From positions 1-57,739 of the forward strand of contig CAYJHQ010000019.1 in the NCBI GenBank assembly GCA_964369775.1: a stretch of 57,739 nucleotides of DNA, read 5' to 3'. A program made the translations under genes and the position numbers. The notes below the pieces were generated by a model that worked only from the letters and a program-made list of their open reading frames with translations, searched no databases and was not told where the DNA came from. Below are positions 16,172 through 23,834 of the stretch, piece after piece; the first letter of the stretch is position 1, and every line of letters begins with the position of its first letter. This stretch comes from CAUPWF01 sp964369775. GTDB taxonomy: Bacteria; Bacillota; Clostridia; Lachnospirales; Lachnospiraceae.

Positions 16172-17500
16172 ATGATGAAAAAATTATTAGTAGCATTATT
16201 GGGAACAGCTATGGTAGCTTCATTATTAACAGGATGCGGCGGAAGTGAAAGTGAAGATGATGGAAAAGGTTCTGTATACTATCTGAACTTTAAACCAGAA
16301 GTTGCTGAAGTGTGGGAAGAAGTAGCAGCAACTTATACGGAAGAAACAGGAGTAGATGTAAAAGTTGTAACTGCAGCTGGTGGAAACTATGAATCAACAT
16401 TGAAGTCAGAGATTGCTAAGACTGAAGCGCCTACACTATTCCAAATCAATGGACCAATAGGATATGAAGCATGGAAAGATTACTGTGCAGATTTAACAGA
16501 TACAGATTTTAACAAAGCATTAACAGATCCAAGCTTAGCAATCACAGGGGAAGACGGAAAAGTTTATGGAGTTCCTTACGCAGTTGAAGGATATGGAATT
16601 ATCTATAATGATGCTATCATGCAACAGTATTTTGCACTTGATGGAGCAGTAGTTACTTCTATGGATGAAATCAATAACTTTGATATATTTAGTGCAGTAG
16701 TAGAAGATATGCAAGCAAGAAAAGACGAGTTAGGAATTGATGGTGTATTCGCATCTACTTCATTACTTCCAGGAGAAGAGTGGAGATGGCAAACTCACCT
16801 AGCTAACCTTCCAGTAGAAGCTGAATTAGAAGACGCTGGTGTAGCAGATTTAGATGAAATCGAATTCACATATGATCAAGAATTCCAAAACATCTTTGAC
16901 TTATACTTAAATAACTCGACTACTGAGCCTAAGTTATTAGGGGCAAAAGGGGTTAATGATTCAATGGCAGAATTTGCATTAGGACAAGCAGCAATGGTTC
17001 AAAATGGAAACTGGGCATGGGGACAAATCTCAGATGTTGAAGGTAACGTAGTAAAAGAAGAAGACATTAAATTTATGCCAATTTATTCTGGATTTGAAGG
17101 CGAAGAAACACAAGGATTGTGTATTGGAACAGAGAACTACTTCTCAATCAATAGCCAAGCTTCAGAAGCAGATCAACAAGCTTCAATCGATTTTGTCAAC
17201 TGGTTAATTTCTTCTGAAACAGGAAAAGACTATATGACTAATTCTTTAGGAAATATCGCACCATTTACAACATTTGAAGAAGATGAAACACCAACAGACC
17301 CACTTGCACAATCAATTCTTGAGTATACATCAAGTGATAAAGAGAATATTGAATGGGTATTCACAAGCTTCCCAAGTCAAACATTCAAGGATAACTTCGG
17401 ATCAGCACTTCTAGAGTACGCTCAAGGAACAAAAGAGTGGGAAGATGTTAAGACAACTGTAGTAGAGCAATGGGCAGCAGAAAAAGCAGCAATGGAATAA
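16172..17500 (+). CDS. malE: Maltodextrin ABC importer, substrate-binding lipoprotein
   Basis: 442 residues. A lipoprotein signal peptide ends in the lipobox LLTGC with Cys22, followed by a Ser/Glu-rich linker. The rest is a family 1 solute-binding fold: KVVTAAGGNYESTLKSEIA, then PYAVEGYGIIYND, the tryptophan-rich EEWRWQTHLANLP, and GNWAWGQI near the C-terminal lobe. The ribosome site AGGAGG is eight bases before ATG 16172. It sits ahead of malF and malG, among maltodextrin enzymes, so maltose or maltodextrin is the likely ligand. Confidence 0.9.
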   Translation: MMKKLLVALLGTAMVASLLTGCGGSESEDDGKGSVYYLNFKPEVAEVWEEVAATYTEETGVDVKVVTAAGGNYESTLKSEIAKTEAPTLFQINGPIGYEAWKDYCADLTDTDFNKALTDPSLAITGEDGKVYGVPYAVEGYGIIYNDAIMQQYFALDGAVVTSMDEINNFDIFSAVVEDMQARKDELGIDGVFASTSLLPGEEWRWQTHLANLPVEAELEDAGVADLDEIEFTYDQEFQNIFDLYLNNSTTEPKLLGAKGVNDSMAEFALGQAAMVQNGNWAWGQISDVEGNVVKEEDIKFMPIYSGFEGEETQGLCIGTENYFSINSQASEADQQASIDFVNWLISSETGKDYMTNSLGNIAPFTTFEEDETPTDPLAQSILEYTSSDKENIEWVFTSFPSQTFKDNFGSALLEYAQGTKEWEDVKTTVVEQWAAEKAAME

Positions 17501-17515
17501 AACTTATAAAATAAC

Positions 17516-17550
17516 AAAGAGCGAGTGATGAAAGTTGCTCGCTCTTTCTA
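17516..17550 (+). terminator. Intercistronic hairpin between malE and malF
   Basis: AAAGAGCGAG (17516-17525) pairs perfectly with CTCGCTCTTT (17538-17547) around a 12-base loop. The T-run is short (CTTTCT). Such leaky terminators allow far more binding protein than permease to be made. Confidence 0.7.
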
Positions 17551-17569
17551 AAAAAATAAAGGAGAAGTA

Positions 17570-17587
17570 ATGTCTAACATTACGTAA
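17570..17587 (+). promoter_or_regulatory. Five-codon mini-ORF in frame with malF
   Basis: ATG TCT AAC ATT ACG TAA, encoding MSNIT, has the good ribosome site AGGAG (17560-17564) five bases upstream. Its stop is in the same frame as malF and only six bases before the malF ATG, whose own ribosome site is poor. It is either a leader for reinitiation or the remnant of a longer malF start cut by a nonsense change. Confidence 0.5.
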
Positions 17588-17593
17588 AAAGGT

Positions 17594-18436
17594 ATGAATC
17601 AGAATTTAAAGAAGTACTTTCCTGTTTTTGTATTACCAACACTAATTGCTTTTTTTATTGCATTTATAATTCCATTTGTAATGGGGTTATATCTAGCATT
17701 TTGCGAGTTTACTACAGTATCAAATGCAACATGGGTTGGACTAGATAACTTTGTGAAAGCATTTGAAGATGAAAATTTCTTGAATGCATTAGGATTTACT
17801 ACACAGTTTTCATTAGTGGCAATTGTATCAATCAATGTATTTGGATTTTTACTAGCGCTATTACTTACTAGAGGAATTAGAGGAACAAATATCTTTAGAA
17901 CAGTGTTCTTTATGCCGAACTTAATCGGAGGAATTATCTTGGGTTATATTTGGCAATCAATGATTAATGGTATTCTATATCAATATGGAGTAACTATGTT
18001 AATCGATGCGAAATATGGATTTTGGGGTCTTGTTGTTCTTATGAATTGGCAGCTAATTGGTTATATCATGATTATCTATGTGGCAGGATTACAAAATATT
18101 CCAACAGAACTTATGGAAGCAGCAAAAATAGATGGGGCTACAAATTTACAAGCGCTATTCAAAGTGAAGATTCCGATGGTAATGCCATCGATTACAATCT
18201 GTTTATTCTTGACTATTACAAATTCGTTCAAGATGTTTGATCAGAACTTAGCACTTACAGCAGGGGGACCTGGTAGAGAGACATCGATGTTAGCTCTTGA
18301 TATTTATGACACTTTTTATGGTAGAACAGGGTTTGAAGGTGTAGGTCAAGCAAAATCAGTAATATTCTTCTTGATTGTAGCAGTAATTGGAATTACTCAG
18401 GTTATAATTTCTAGACGTAAGGAGGTAGAGGGTTAA
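17594..18436 (+). CDS. malF: Maltodextrin ABC importer permease MalF
   Basis: 280 residues with six predicted membrane helices, the compact MalF form without the large periplasmic loop of enterobacteria. The EAA loop that docks the ATPase is visible (EAAKIDGATNLQALFKVKIP, about 174-193). It pairs with MalG to form the channel. ATG 17594 is the first usable start, because an in-frame TAA sits at 17585-17587; see the mini-ORF just upstream. No ATPase gene is present in this cluster. Confidence 0.9.
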   Translation: MNQNLKKYFPVFVLPTLIAFFIAFIIPFVMGLYLAFCEFTTVSNATWVGLDNFVKAFEDENFLNALGFTTQFSLVAIVSINVFGFLLALLLTRGIRGTNIFRTVFFMPNLIGGIILGYIWQSMINGILYQYGVTMLIDAKYGFWGLVVLMNWQLIGYIMIIYVAGLQNIPTELMEAAKIDGATNLQALFKVKIPMVMPSITICLFLTITNSFKMFDQNLALTAGGPGRETSMLALDIYDTFYGRTGFEGVGQAKSVIFFLIVAVIGITQVIISRRKEVEG

Positions 18437-19276
18437 ATGAAAAAACAAACACTTGGAGGGAATATAGCATTTGTATTTCTACTATTTTTAACAGCAGTAT
18501 TTATTATACCTATCTTCTTTGTAATTATGAACTCCTTTAAAGGAAGGTTGTATATCAGTGATAGTCCATTAACAATACCTACAGGTGAAATGTTTGCAGG
18601 TCTCACCAATTATATAGAAGGAATTGAGAGAACGGGATTTTTCCAAGCCTTTGGATATTCAACATTTATTACAGTATTTTCTGTAATCGCTATCGTGTTG
18701 TTTACATCTATGACAGCTTGGTATGTTGTAAGGGTAAAAGGTAAGTTTACAAGTACTCTATATTATATGTTTGTATTTTCGATGATTGTACCTTTTCAAA
18801 TGATAATGTTTACAATGTCGAAACTAGCAGATACATTAGGTCTAAATAATCCTGTTGGAATGGTGGTTCTGTATTTAGGATTTGGAGCGGGATTAGCAGT
18901 TTTTATGTTTACAGGTTTTATCAAAAGCGTTCCGATAGAAGTAGAAGAGGCAGCAATGATAGATGGATGTACACCTATTCAGACATACTTTCAGATTGTA
19001 TTTCCGATTTTAAAGCCGATTTCTATTACTATTGCAATTTTGCAAGCAATGTGGATCTGGAATGATTATTTGTTACCATACCTAGTAATTGGTGTTTCTA
19101 CAGATTATAAGACAATTCCAGTAGCTGTACAATACTTAATGGGATCATATGGAGCGGCGGATTATGGAGCTTTAATGGCACTTTTAGTACTGGCTATTAT
19201 ACCTATTATTATATTCTATCTATTCTGTCAAAAATACATCATTCAAGGTGTTGTTGCAGGAGCAGTTAAAGGTTAA
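18437..19276 (+). CDS. malG: Maltodextrin ABC importer permease MalG
   Basis: 279 residues with six predicted helices. The EAA loop is VEEAAMIDGCTPIQTYFQIV (about 171-190). The ATG directly follows the malF stop, with ribosome site AAGGAGG inside the end of malF, so the two subunits should be made in equal amounts. It ends with the C-terminal FCQKYIIQGVVAGAVKG typical of this family. It is the last gene of the island. Confidence 0.92.
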   Translation: MKKQTLGGNIAFVFLLFLTAVFIIPIFFVIMNSFKGRLYISDSPLTIPTGEMFAGLTNYIEGIERTGFFQAFGYSTFITVFSVIAIVLFTSMTAWYVVRVKGKFTSTLYYMFVFSMIVPFQMIMFTMSKLADTLGLNNPVGMVVLYLGFGAGLAVFMFTGFIKSVPIEVEEAAMIDGCTPIQTYFQIVFPILKPISITIAILQAMWIWNDYLLPYLVIGVSTDYKTIPVAVQYLMGSYGAADYGALMALLVLAIIPIIIFYLFCQKYIIQGVVAGAVKG

Positions 19277-19296
19277 TTAGAGAGGTTAGATAACTA

Positions 19297-19341
19297 AGAA
19301 AAGAGATTGAAAACTCATCATGAGTTTTCAATCTCTTTTCT
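19297..19341. terminator. Bidirectional terminator between malG and typA
   Basis: A perfect 21-base-pair stem (19297-19317 with 19321-19341) around a TCA loop, flanked by T-rich and A-rich tracts, lies between convergent genes. Confidence 0.88.
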
Positions 19342-19371
19342 ATATACATGCACTTAAGATAAAAGATTTAA

Positions 19372-21192
19372 TTACTTACTTCTCTTTCTCATTTTTGAAT
19401 CTAAAATCTTTTTACGGATTCTAAGATTTTCAGGGGTTACTTCTAATAATTCGTCAGTATCGATAAAATCAAGTGCTTCTTCAAGGCTGAGTACTTTAGG
19501 TGTAGATAATCTAAGTGCTTCATCTGCACCAGAAGAACGAGTATTTGTTAAGTGCTTTGTTTTGCACACATTGATTTCGATGTCCTCAGCTTTTGCATTT
19601 TGCCCGATTACCATTCCGGAATAAACGCGCTCACTTGCACCGATAAATAACGTTCCTCTAACCTGCGCATTCATTAATCCGTATGTTACAGCATCTCCTG
19701 TTTCAAAGGAAATGATCGAACCTTGTTGTCGATATTGGATGTCTCCACGATATGGCTCATATCCTTCATAAGAAGTATTTAAGATTCCGTTACCTTTTGT
19801 ATCTGTTAAGAATTCGCCTCTATATCCGATTAATCCACGAGCTGGAATAGAAAATTCAAGACGGGTATAGCCACCGTTCATAGGTGCCATGTTTCTAAGT
19901 TCACCTTTTCGTTGACTAAGTTTCTCAATAACGACTCCTGTAAATTCATCTGGTACATCAATATAAGCATGTTCGATAGGCTCTGTTTTTGCACCATTTT
20001 CATCTTCTCTATAAAGAACTTCTGCTTTACTTACTGCAAATTCAAATCCTTCACGGCGCATATTTTCGATTAGAACTGACAAGTGAAGTTCACCACGACC
20101 TGACACTTTAAAGCTATCTGCGTTTTCTGTTTCTTCTACACGAAGGCTGACATCTGTGTTTAACTCTTTTAATAGACGCTCACGCAGATGTCTAGAGGTG
20201 ACATATTTACCTTCTAATCCGGCAAATGGACTGTCGTTGACGATAAACTGCATCGATATAGTAGGTTCTGATATTTTTTGGAACTCAATAGGATTTGGTG
20301 ATTCAGGGGTACAGATTGTATCACCGATAGCAATATCTGCAATACCAGAGATTGCAACGACAGAACCTGTAGTTGCTTCGGTTACCTCTACTTTGTTTAA
20401 TCCGTCAAATTCATATAGTTTACTAATTTTTACTTTTTTCGATTTATCAGGGTCATGATGGTTCACAACTACCATTTCCTGATTTGTACGAATAGTACCA
20501 TTATCTACCTTACCAACTCCGATACGACCTACATATTCATTATAATCGATTGTACTGATTAACACTTGAGTAGGGGCTTCTTCATTTCCGCTAGGAGCAG
20601 GAATGTAATCAAGGATTGTCTCGAAAAGAGGGATCATATTTTCTGGAGAATCGTTTAAGTCTAGTACAGCGTGTCCCGCCTTTGCTGATGCAAAGATAAA
20701 AGGACAATCTAGTTGCTCGTCAGAGGCCTCTAAATCAAGGAATAATTCTAAGATTTCATCGATTACTTCGGTAGGACGACCTTCTGGTCTATCAATTTTA
20801 TTGATACATACAATAACAGGAAGCTCTAGCTCTAAAGCTTTCTTTAGTACGAATTTTGTCTGCGGCATAGAGCCTTCAAAAGCGTCGACAACAAGTACGA
20901 CACCATTTACCATTTTTAGAACACGTTCGACTTCTCCGCCAAAATCCGCATGTCCAGGAGTATCGATAATGTTAATTTTGGTATCTTTGTAAAATACAGC
21001 AGTATTTTTTGCAAGGATAGTGATTCCGCGCTCACGTTCAATATCATTAGAATCCATAACTCGCTCAGCAACTTCTTGGTTAGCTCTGAAAACTCCACTT
21101 TGTTTTAATAGCTCATCTACAAGTGTAGTCTTACCATGGTCTACATGGGCAATAATAGCTATATTTCTAATGTTTTCACGGGTGATTTTCAT
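19372..21192 (-). CDS. typA: Ribosome-associated GTPase TypA/BipA
   Basis: 606 residues from the chosen start. The G domain begins NIRNIAIIAHVDHGKTTLVDE and has DTPGHADFGGEVERVL and CINKIDRPEGRPTE (G4 NKID), followed by EF-G-like domains and the TypA-specific C-terminus (TNTRSSGADEALRL). A longer start exists at 21207, but its own ATGAGGAAA supplies the ribosome site for ATG 21192, and starting there matches known TypA. It is a ribosome-binding translational GTPase linked to ribosome assembly, cold growth and stress. It is a single-gene unit. Confidence 0.95.
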   Translation of the reverse strand: MKITRENIRNIAIIAHVDHGKTTLVDELLKQSGVFRANQEVAERVMDSNDIERERGITILAKNTAVFYKDTKINIIDTPGHADFGGEVERVLKMVNGVVLVVDAFEGSMPQTKFVLKKALELELPVIVCINKIDRPEGRPTEVIDEILELFLDLEASDEQLDCPFIFASAKAGHAVLDLNDSPENMIPLFETILDYIPAPSGNEEAPTQVLISTIDYNEYVGRIGVGKVDNGTIRTNQEMVVVNHHDPDKSKKVKISKLYEFDGLNKVEVTEATTGSVVAISGIADIAIGDTICTPESPNPIEFQKISEPTISMQFIVNDSPFAGLEGKYVTSRHLRERLLKELNTDVSLRVEETENADSFKVSGRGELHLSVLIENMRREGFEFAVSKAEVLYREDENGAKTEPIEHAYIDVPDEFTGVVIEKLSQRKGELRNMAPMNGGYTRLEFSIPARGLIGYRGEFLTDTKGNGILNTSYEGYEPYRGDIQYRQQGSIISFETGDAVTYGLMNAQVRGTLFIGASERVYSGMVIGQNAKAEDIEINVCKTKHLTNTRSSGADEALRLSTPKVLSLEEALDFIDTDELLEVTPENLRIRKKILDSKMRKRSK

Positions 21193-21379
21193 AATTAATT
21201 TCCTCATTTATTTCTTATTTTAATATATTTCCTAAATGCAACCTTTACAGTTTAACACAATTAAAAAAAAATACAAGAATTTAGTTCTAAAAAAATATAT
21301 CCTTCATAAAATGTTAAGGACGCAAAACCCAAAGATGTGAAAAATAAGTTGAGTAGAGGAAGAAGGGAGAAACAAAAGT

Positions 21380-22009
21380 ATGTCTGATAAGATTATTGAA
21401 AACAACCAAGTAACCATTATAGGGGAGGTGGCTTCAGAATTCATATTTAGCCATGAGGTATTCGGCGAGGGCTTTTATATGGTGGAGGTGACCGTAAAGA
21501 GATTGAGTAACTCAGATGATATGATACCACTTATGGTATCTGAGCGATTGATTGATGTCACACAAGATTTTAGAGGGGAACACATTGAAGCAACCGGACA
21601 GTTTCGATCATATAATAAGCATGATGAATTAAAAAACAAATTAGTGTTATCAGTCTTTGTGAGAGAAATTCTTTTTGTGGAGGAGGAAGTGGATGGAGCA
21701 AAAAGTAATATAATCCATTTAGATGGATACATCTGTAAACCGCCGATCTATAGAAAGACTCCTCTTGGAAGAGAGATTGCTGATTTACTTTTGGCGGTGA
21801 ATAGACCCTATGGAAAATCAGATTACATACCTTGTATTTGTTGGGGGAGAAATGCTAGGTATGCTTCGAATTTTGATGTGGGTGAACACGTTCAAGTACT
21901 TGGAAGGATTCAAAGCAGAGAGTACGTAAAAAAGATATCAGAAACCGATTCGGAAAAAAGAATTGCATATGAGGTATCGGTTAGTAAATTAGAGTGTGTA
22001 GAAGAGTAA
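21380..22009 (+). CDS. SSB-like protein with two OB-fold repeats
   Basis: 209 residues. Two segments resemble single-strand-DNA-binding OB folds: residues 8-100 (NNQVTIIGEVASEF through LVLSVFVREI) and 112-205 (NIIHLDGYICKPP, LLLAVNRPYGKSDYIPCICWG, VGEHVQVLGRIQSREYVKK). The second half is close to canonical Ssb (the W-G-R-N-A and GRIQSR motifs). There is no acidic DDDLPF-like tip; the protein ends ECVEE, so docking to replication partners may differ. It is upstream of dapA but separated by a dapA promoter. It probably binds single-stranded DNA but is unlikely to be the main Ssb. Confidence 0.7.
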   Translation: MSDKIIENNQVTIIGEVASEFIFSHEVFGEGFYMVEVTVKRLSNSDDMIPLMVSERLIDVTQDFRGEHIEATGQFRSYNKHDELKNKLVLSVFVREILFVEEEVDGAKSNIIHLDGYICKPPIYRKTPLGREIADLLLAVNRPYGKSDYIPCICWGRNARYASNFDVGEHVQVLGRIQSREYVKKISETDSEKRIAYEVSVSKLECVEE

Positions 22010-22043
22010 AATAATAGAAAACGGAATAAAAACTGTGCAAAAT

Positions 22044-22072
22044 TTGACAATAAATATGTTTGATGATAAAAT
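22044..22072 (+). promoter_or_regulatory. dapA promoter
   Basis: A perfect -35 TTGACA (22044-22049) and a -10 TAAAAT (22067-22072) with 17-base spacing. The leader is short (about 33 bases), so there is no room for a lysine riboswitch. Confidence 0.7.
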
Positions 22073-22111
22073 TTGCTATAGAAATCTACATAGTAATTAA
22101 GGAGGATTAAT

Positions 22112-22999
22112 ATGGCAATTTTTAAGGGATCAGGTGTTGCGATTGTTACACCATTTTCGGAAGACGGAAGCGTAAATTATGAACAATTAGAGAAATTGAT
22201 TGATTTTCAAATAGAGAACGGTACAGATAGTATCATTATCTGCGGAACAACAGGAGAGTCTTCTACTTTATCAGAAGAGGAGCATACAGAAGTGATTAAG
22301 GCCTGTGTGAAATTCACAGCGAAAAGAGTACCAGTAATTGCTGGAACTGGATCAAATAGTACAGAGACAGCAATAGAATTATCTAAAGAAGCAAAAGAGT
22401 GTGGTGTTGACGGATTATTAGTAGTTACACCATATTACAATAAAGCAACACAAGAAGGTCTATATCTTCATTATAAAGCGATTGCAGAGGCAGTAGGTGA
22501 ATTACCTATCATCCTATACAACGTTGCTAGTAGAACAGGCTGTAATCTAGAGCCAAACACCATTGCAAGGTTATATAAAGATGTAGAAAATATCGTTGGG
22601 ATAAAAGAAGCGTCAGGAAATGTATCACAAGTTGCAAAAATTATGTATTTAACAGAAGGTAAGATTGACTTATATTCTGGAAACGATGATCAAATCGTTC
22701 CACTGATGTCACTTGGAGGCAAGGGTGTAATTTCGGTGCTTGCTAACGTAGCACCAAAAGAGACTCATGATATGTGTCAATTATATTTGGAGGGTAAAGT
22801 AGTAGAAAGTTGCCAACTCCAATTAAAGACAATGGGCTTAATTGAACAGCTATTTACAGAGGTTAATCCAATTCCAGTCAAGACAGCGATGAATTTGATG
22901 GGGTTAAATGCAGGAGGCGTGAGAATGCCATTGACACCACTTTCTGAATGTTATAGGGAAGGGTTAGAAAAAGAGTTAAAAAAATTAGGATTAATGTAG
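22112..22999 (+). CDS. dapA: 4-hydroxy-tetrahydrodipicolinate synthase
   Basis: 295 residues, the normal DapA length. It forms a Schiff base between pyruvate and Lys165 (IVGIKEASGN), with GTTGESSTLSEEEH near residue 45, YYNKATQEGLYLHY near 108 and ILYNVASRTG near 135 supplying the active-site Tyr and Arg. It condenses pyruvate with aspartate semialdehyde at the start of the lysine and diaminopimelate branch. It is the first gene of dapA-dapB-fbp, with an intercistronic hairpin after it. Confidence 0.95.
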   Translation: MAIFKGSGVAIVTPFSEDGSVNYEQLEKLIDFQIENGTDSIIICGTTGESSTLSEEEHTEVIKACVKFTAKRVPVIAGTGSNSTETAIELSKEAKECGVDGLLVVTPYYNKATQEGLYLHYKAIAEAVGELPIILYNVASRTGCNLEPNTIARLYKDVENIVGIKEASGNVSQVAKIMYLTEGKIDLYSGNDDQIVPLMSLGGKGVISVLANVAPKETHDMCQLYLEGKVVESCQLQLKTMGLIEQLFTEVNPIPVKTAMNLMGLNAGGVRMPLTPLSECYREGLEKELKKLGLM

Positions 23000-23003
23000 A
23001 TAG

Positions 23004-23030
23004 GAAAAGGGCGGATTATCCGTCCTTTTC
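23004..23030 (+). terminator. Intercistronic hairpin between dapA and dapB
   Basis: GAAAAGGGCGGA (23004-23015) pairs with TCCGTCCTTTTC (23019-23030), with one G-T wobble and a TTA loop. There is no following T-run, so it more likely stabilises RNA ends or partly attenuates. Confidence 0.55.
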
Positions 23031-23051
23031 TAACACAGAGGAGAAAAAGAG

Positions 23052-23810
23052 ATGATAAGAGTAATTATGCATGGATGCAATGGAAAAATGGGACAAGTAA
23101 TCAAAGGATTGATTGAAGCGGACTCTGGTGTACAGATGGTAGCAGGAATTGATCAGTTTCAAGGGATTATAAATGACTTTCCAGTATTTTCCACATTAGA
23201 AAAATGTGATGTAGAAGCAGATGTAATTATTGATTTTTCTAATGTGGCAGCAGTGGAAAGCCTGCTTGGATATTGTATAGAGAAGCAAGTTCCGTTAGTG
23301 CTTTGTACAACGGGTCTATCAGAAGAACAATTAGAAGATGTAGAGAGAGCAAGTGAGAAAGTAGCAGTATTAAAATCAGCGAATATGTCACTTGGAATAA
23401 ATATGTTGCTGAAGTTGTTGCAAGATGCCACAAAGATATTGGCGCCGGCAGGATTTGATATAGAGATGGTGGAAAAGCATCATAACCAAAAGTTGGATGC
23501 ACCAAGTGGAACAGCGCTTGCATTGGCTGATTCAATTAACGAAGCATTAGATAATGAATATGAATATAATTATGATAGAAGCAATGTAAGAGAAAAAAGA
23601 GCAAAAAAAGAAATAGGAATTTCTGCAATCCGCGGTGGAACTATAGTAGGAGAACATGAAGTGATTTTTGCAGGAGCAGATGAAGTGATCGAATTTAAAC
23701 ATACTGCATACTCTAGGGCGGTATTTGGAAAAGGAGCTGTAGAGGCAGCAAAATACCTAGCTGGAAAAGGTGCTGGTATGTATACAATGAGTGATGTGAT
23801 TGAAGGATAA
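23052..23810 (+). CDS. dapB: 4-hydroxy-tetrahydrodipicolinate reductase
   Basis: 252 residues. The N-terminal dinucleotide fold begins IRVIMHGCNGKMGQVI, and CTTGLSEEQL follows. The catalytic motif EKHHNQKLDAPSGTA (about 138-152) has the expected His and Lys, and the C-terminal SRAVFGKGAVEAAKYL is typical. It reduces the DapA product with NAD(P)H in lysine and cell-wall diaminopimelate synthesis. It follows dapA by 52 bases. Confidence 0.95.
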   Translation: MIRVIMHGCNGKMGQVIKGLIEADSGVQMVAGIDQFQGIINDFPVFSTLEKCDVEADVIIDFSNVAAVESLLGYCIEKQVPLVLCTTGLSEEQLEDVERASEKVAVLKSANMSLGINMLLKLLQDATKILAPAGFDIEMVEKHHNQKLDAPSGTALALADSINEALDNEYEYNYDRSNVREKRAKKEIGISAIRGGTIVGEHEVIFAGADEVIEFKHTAYSRAVFGKGAVEAAKYLAGKGAGMYTMSDVIEG

Positions 23811-23834
23811 GTAGTCTTATGAGGGGAGACATCG

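Noticed and set aside
21319..21350. A string ending GGACGCAAAACC resembling part of a c-di-GMP-I (GEMM) riboswitch
   Set aside because: The partner GGCAAACC block and the tetraloop-receptor stem are absent, so this looks like chance similarity.
22010..22111. Lysine riboswitch before dapA
   Set aside because: The promoter leaves only a short leader, with no room for the aptamer.
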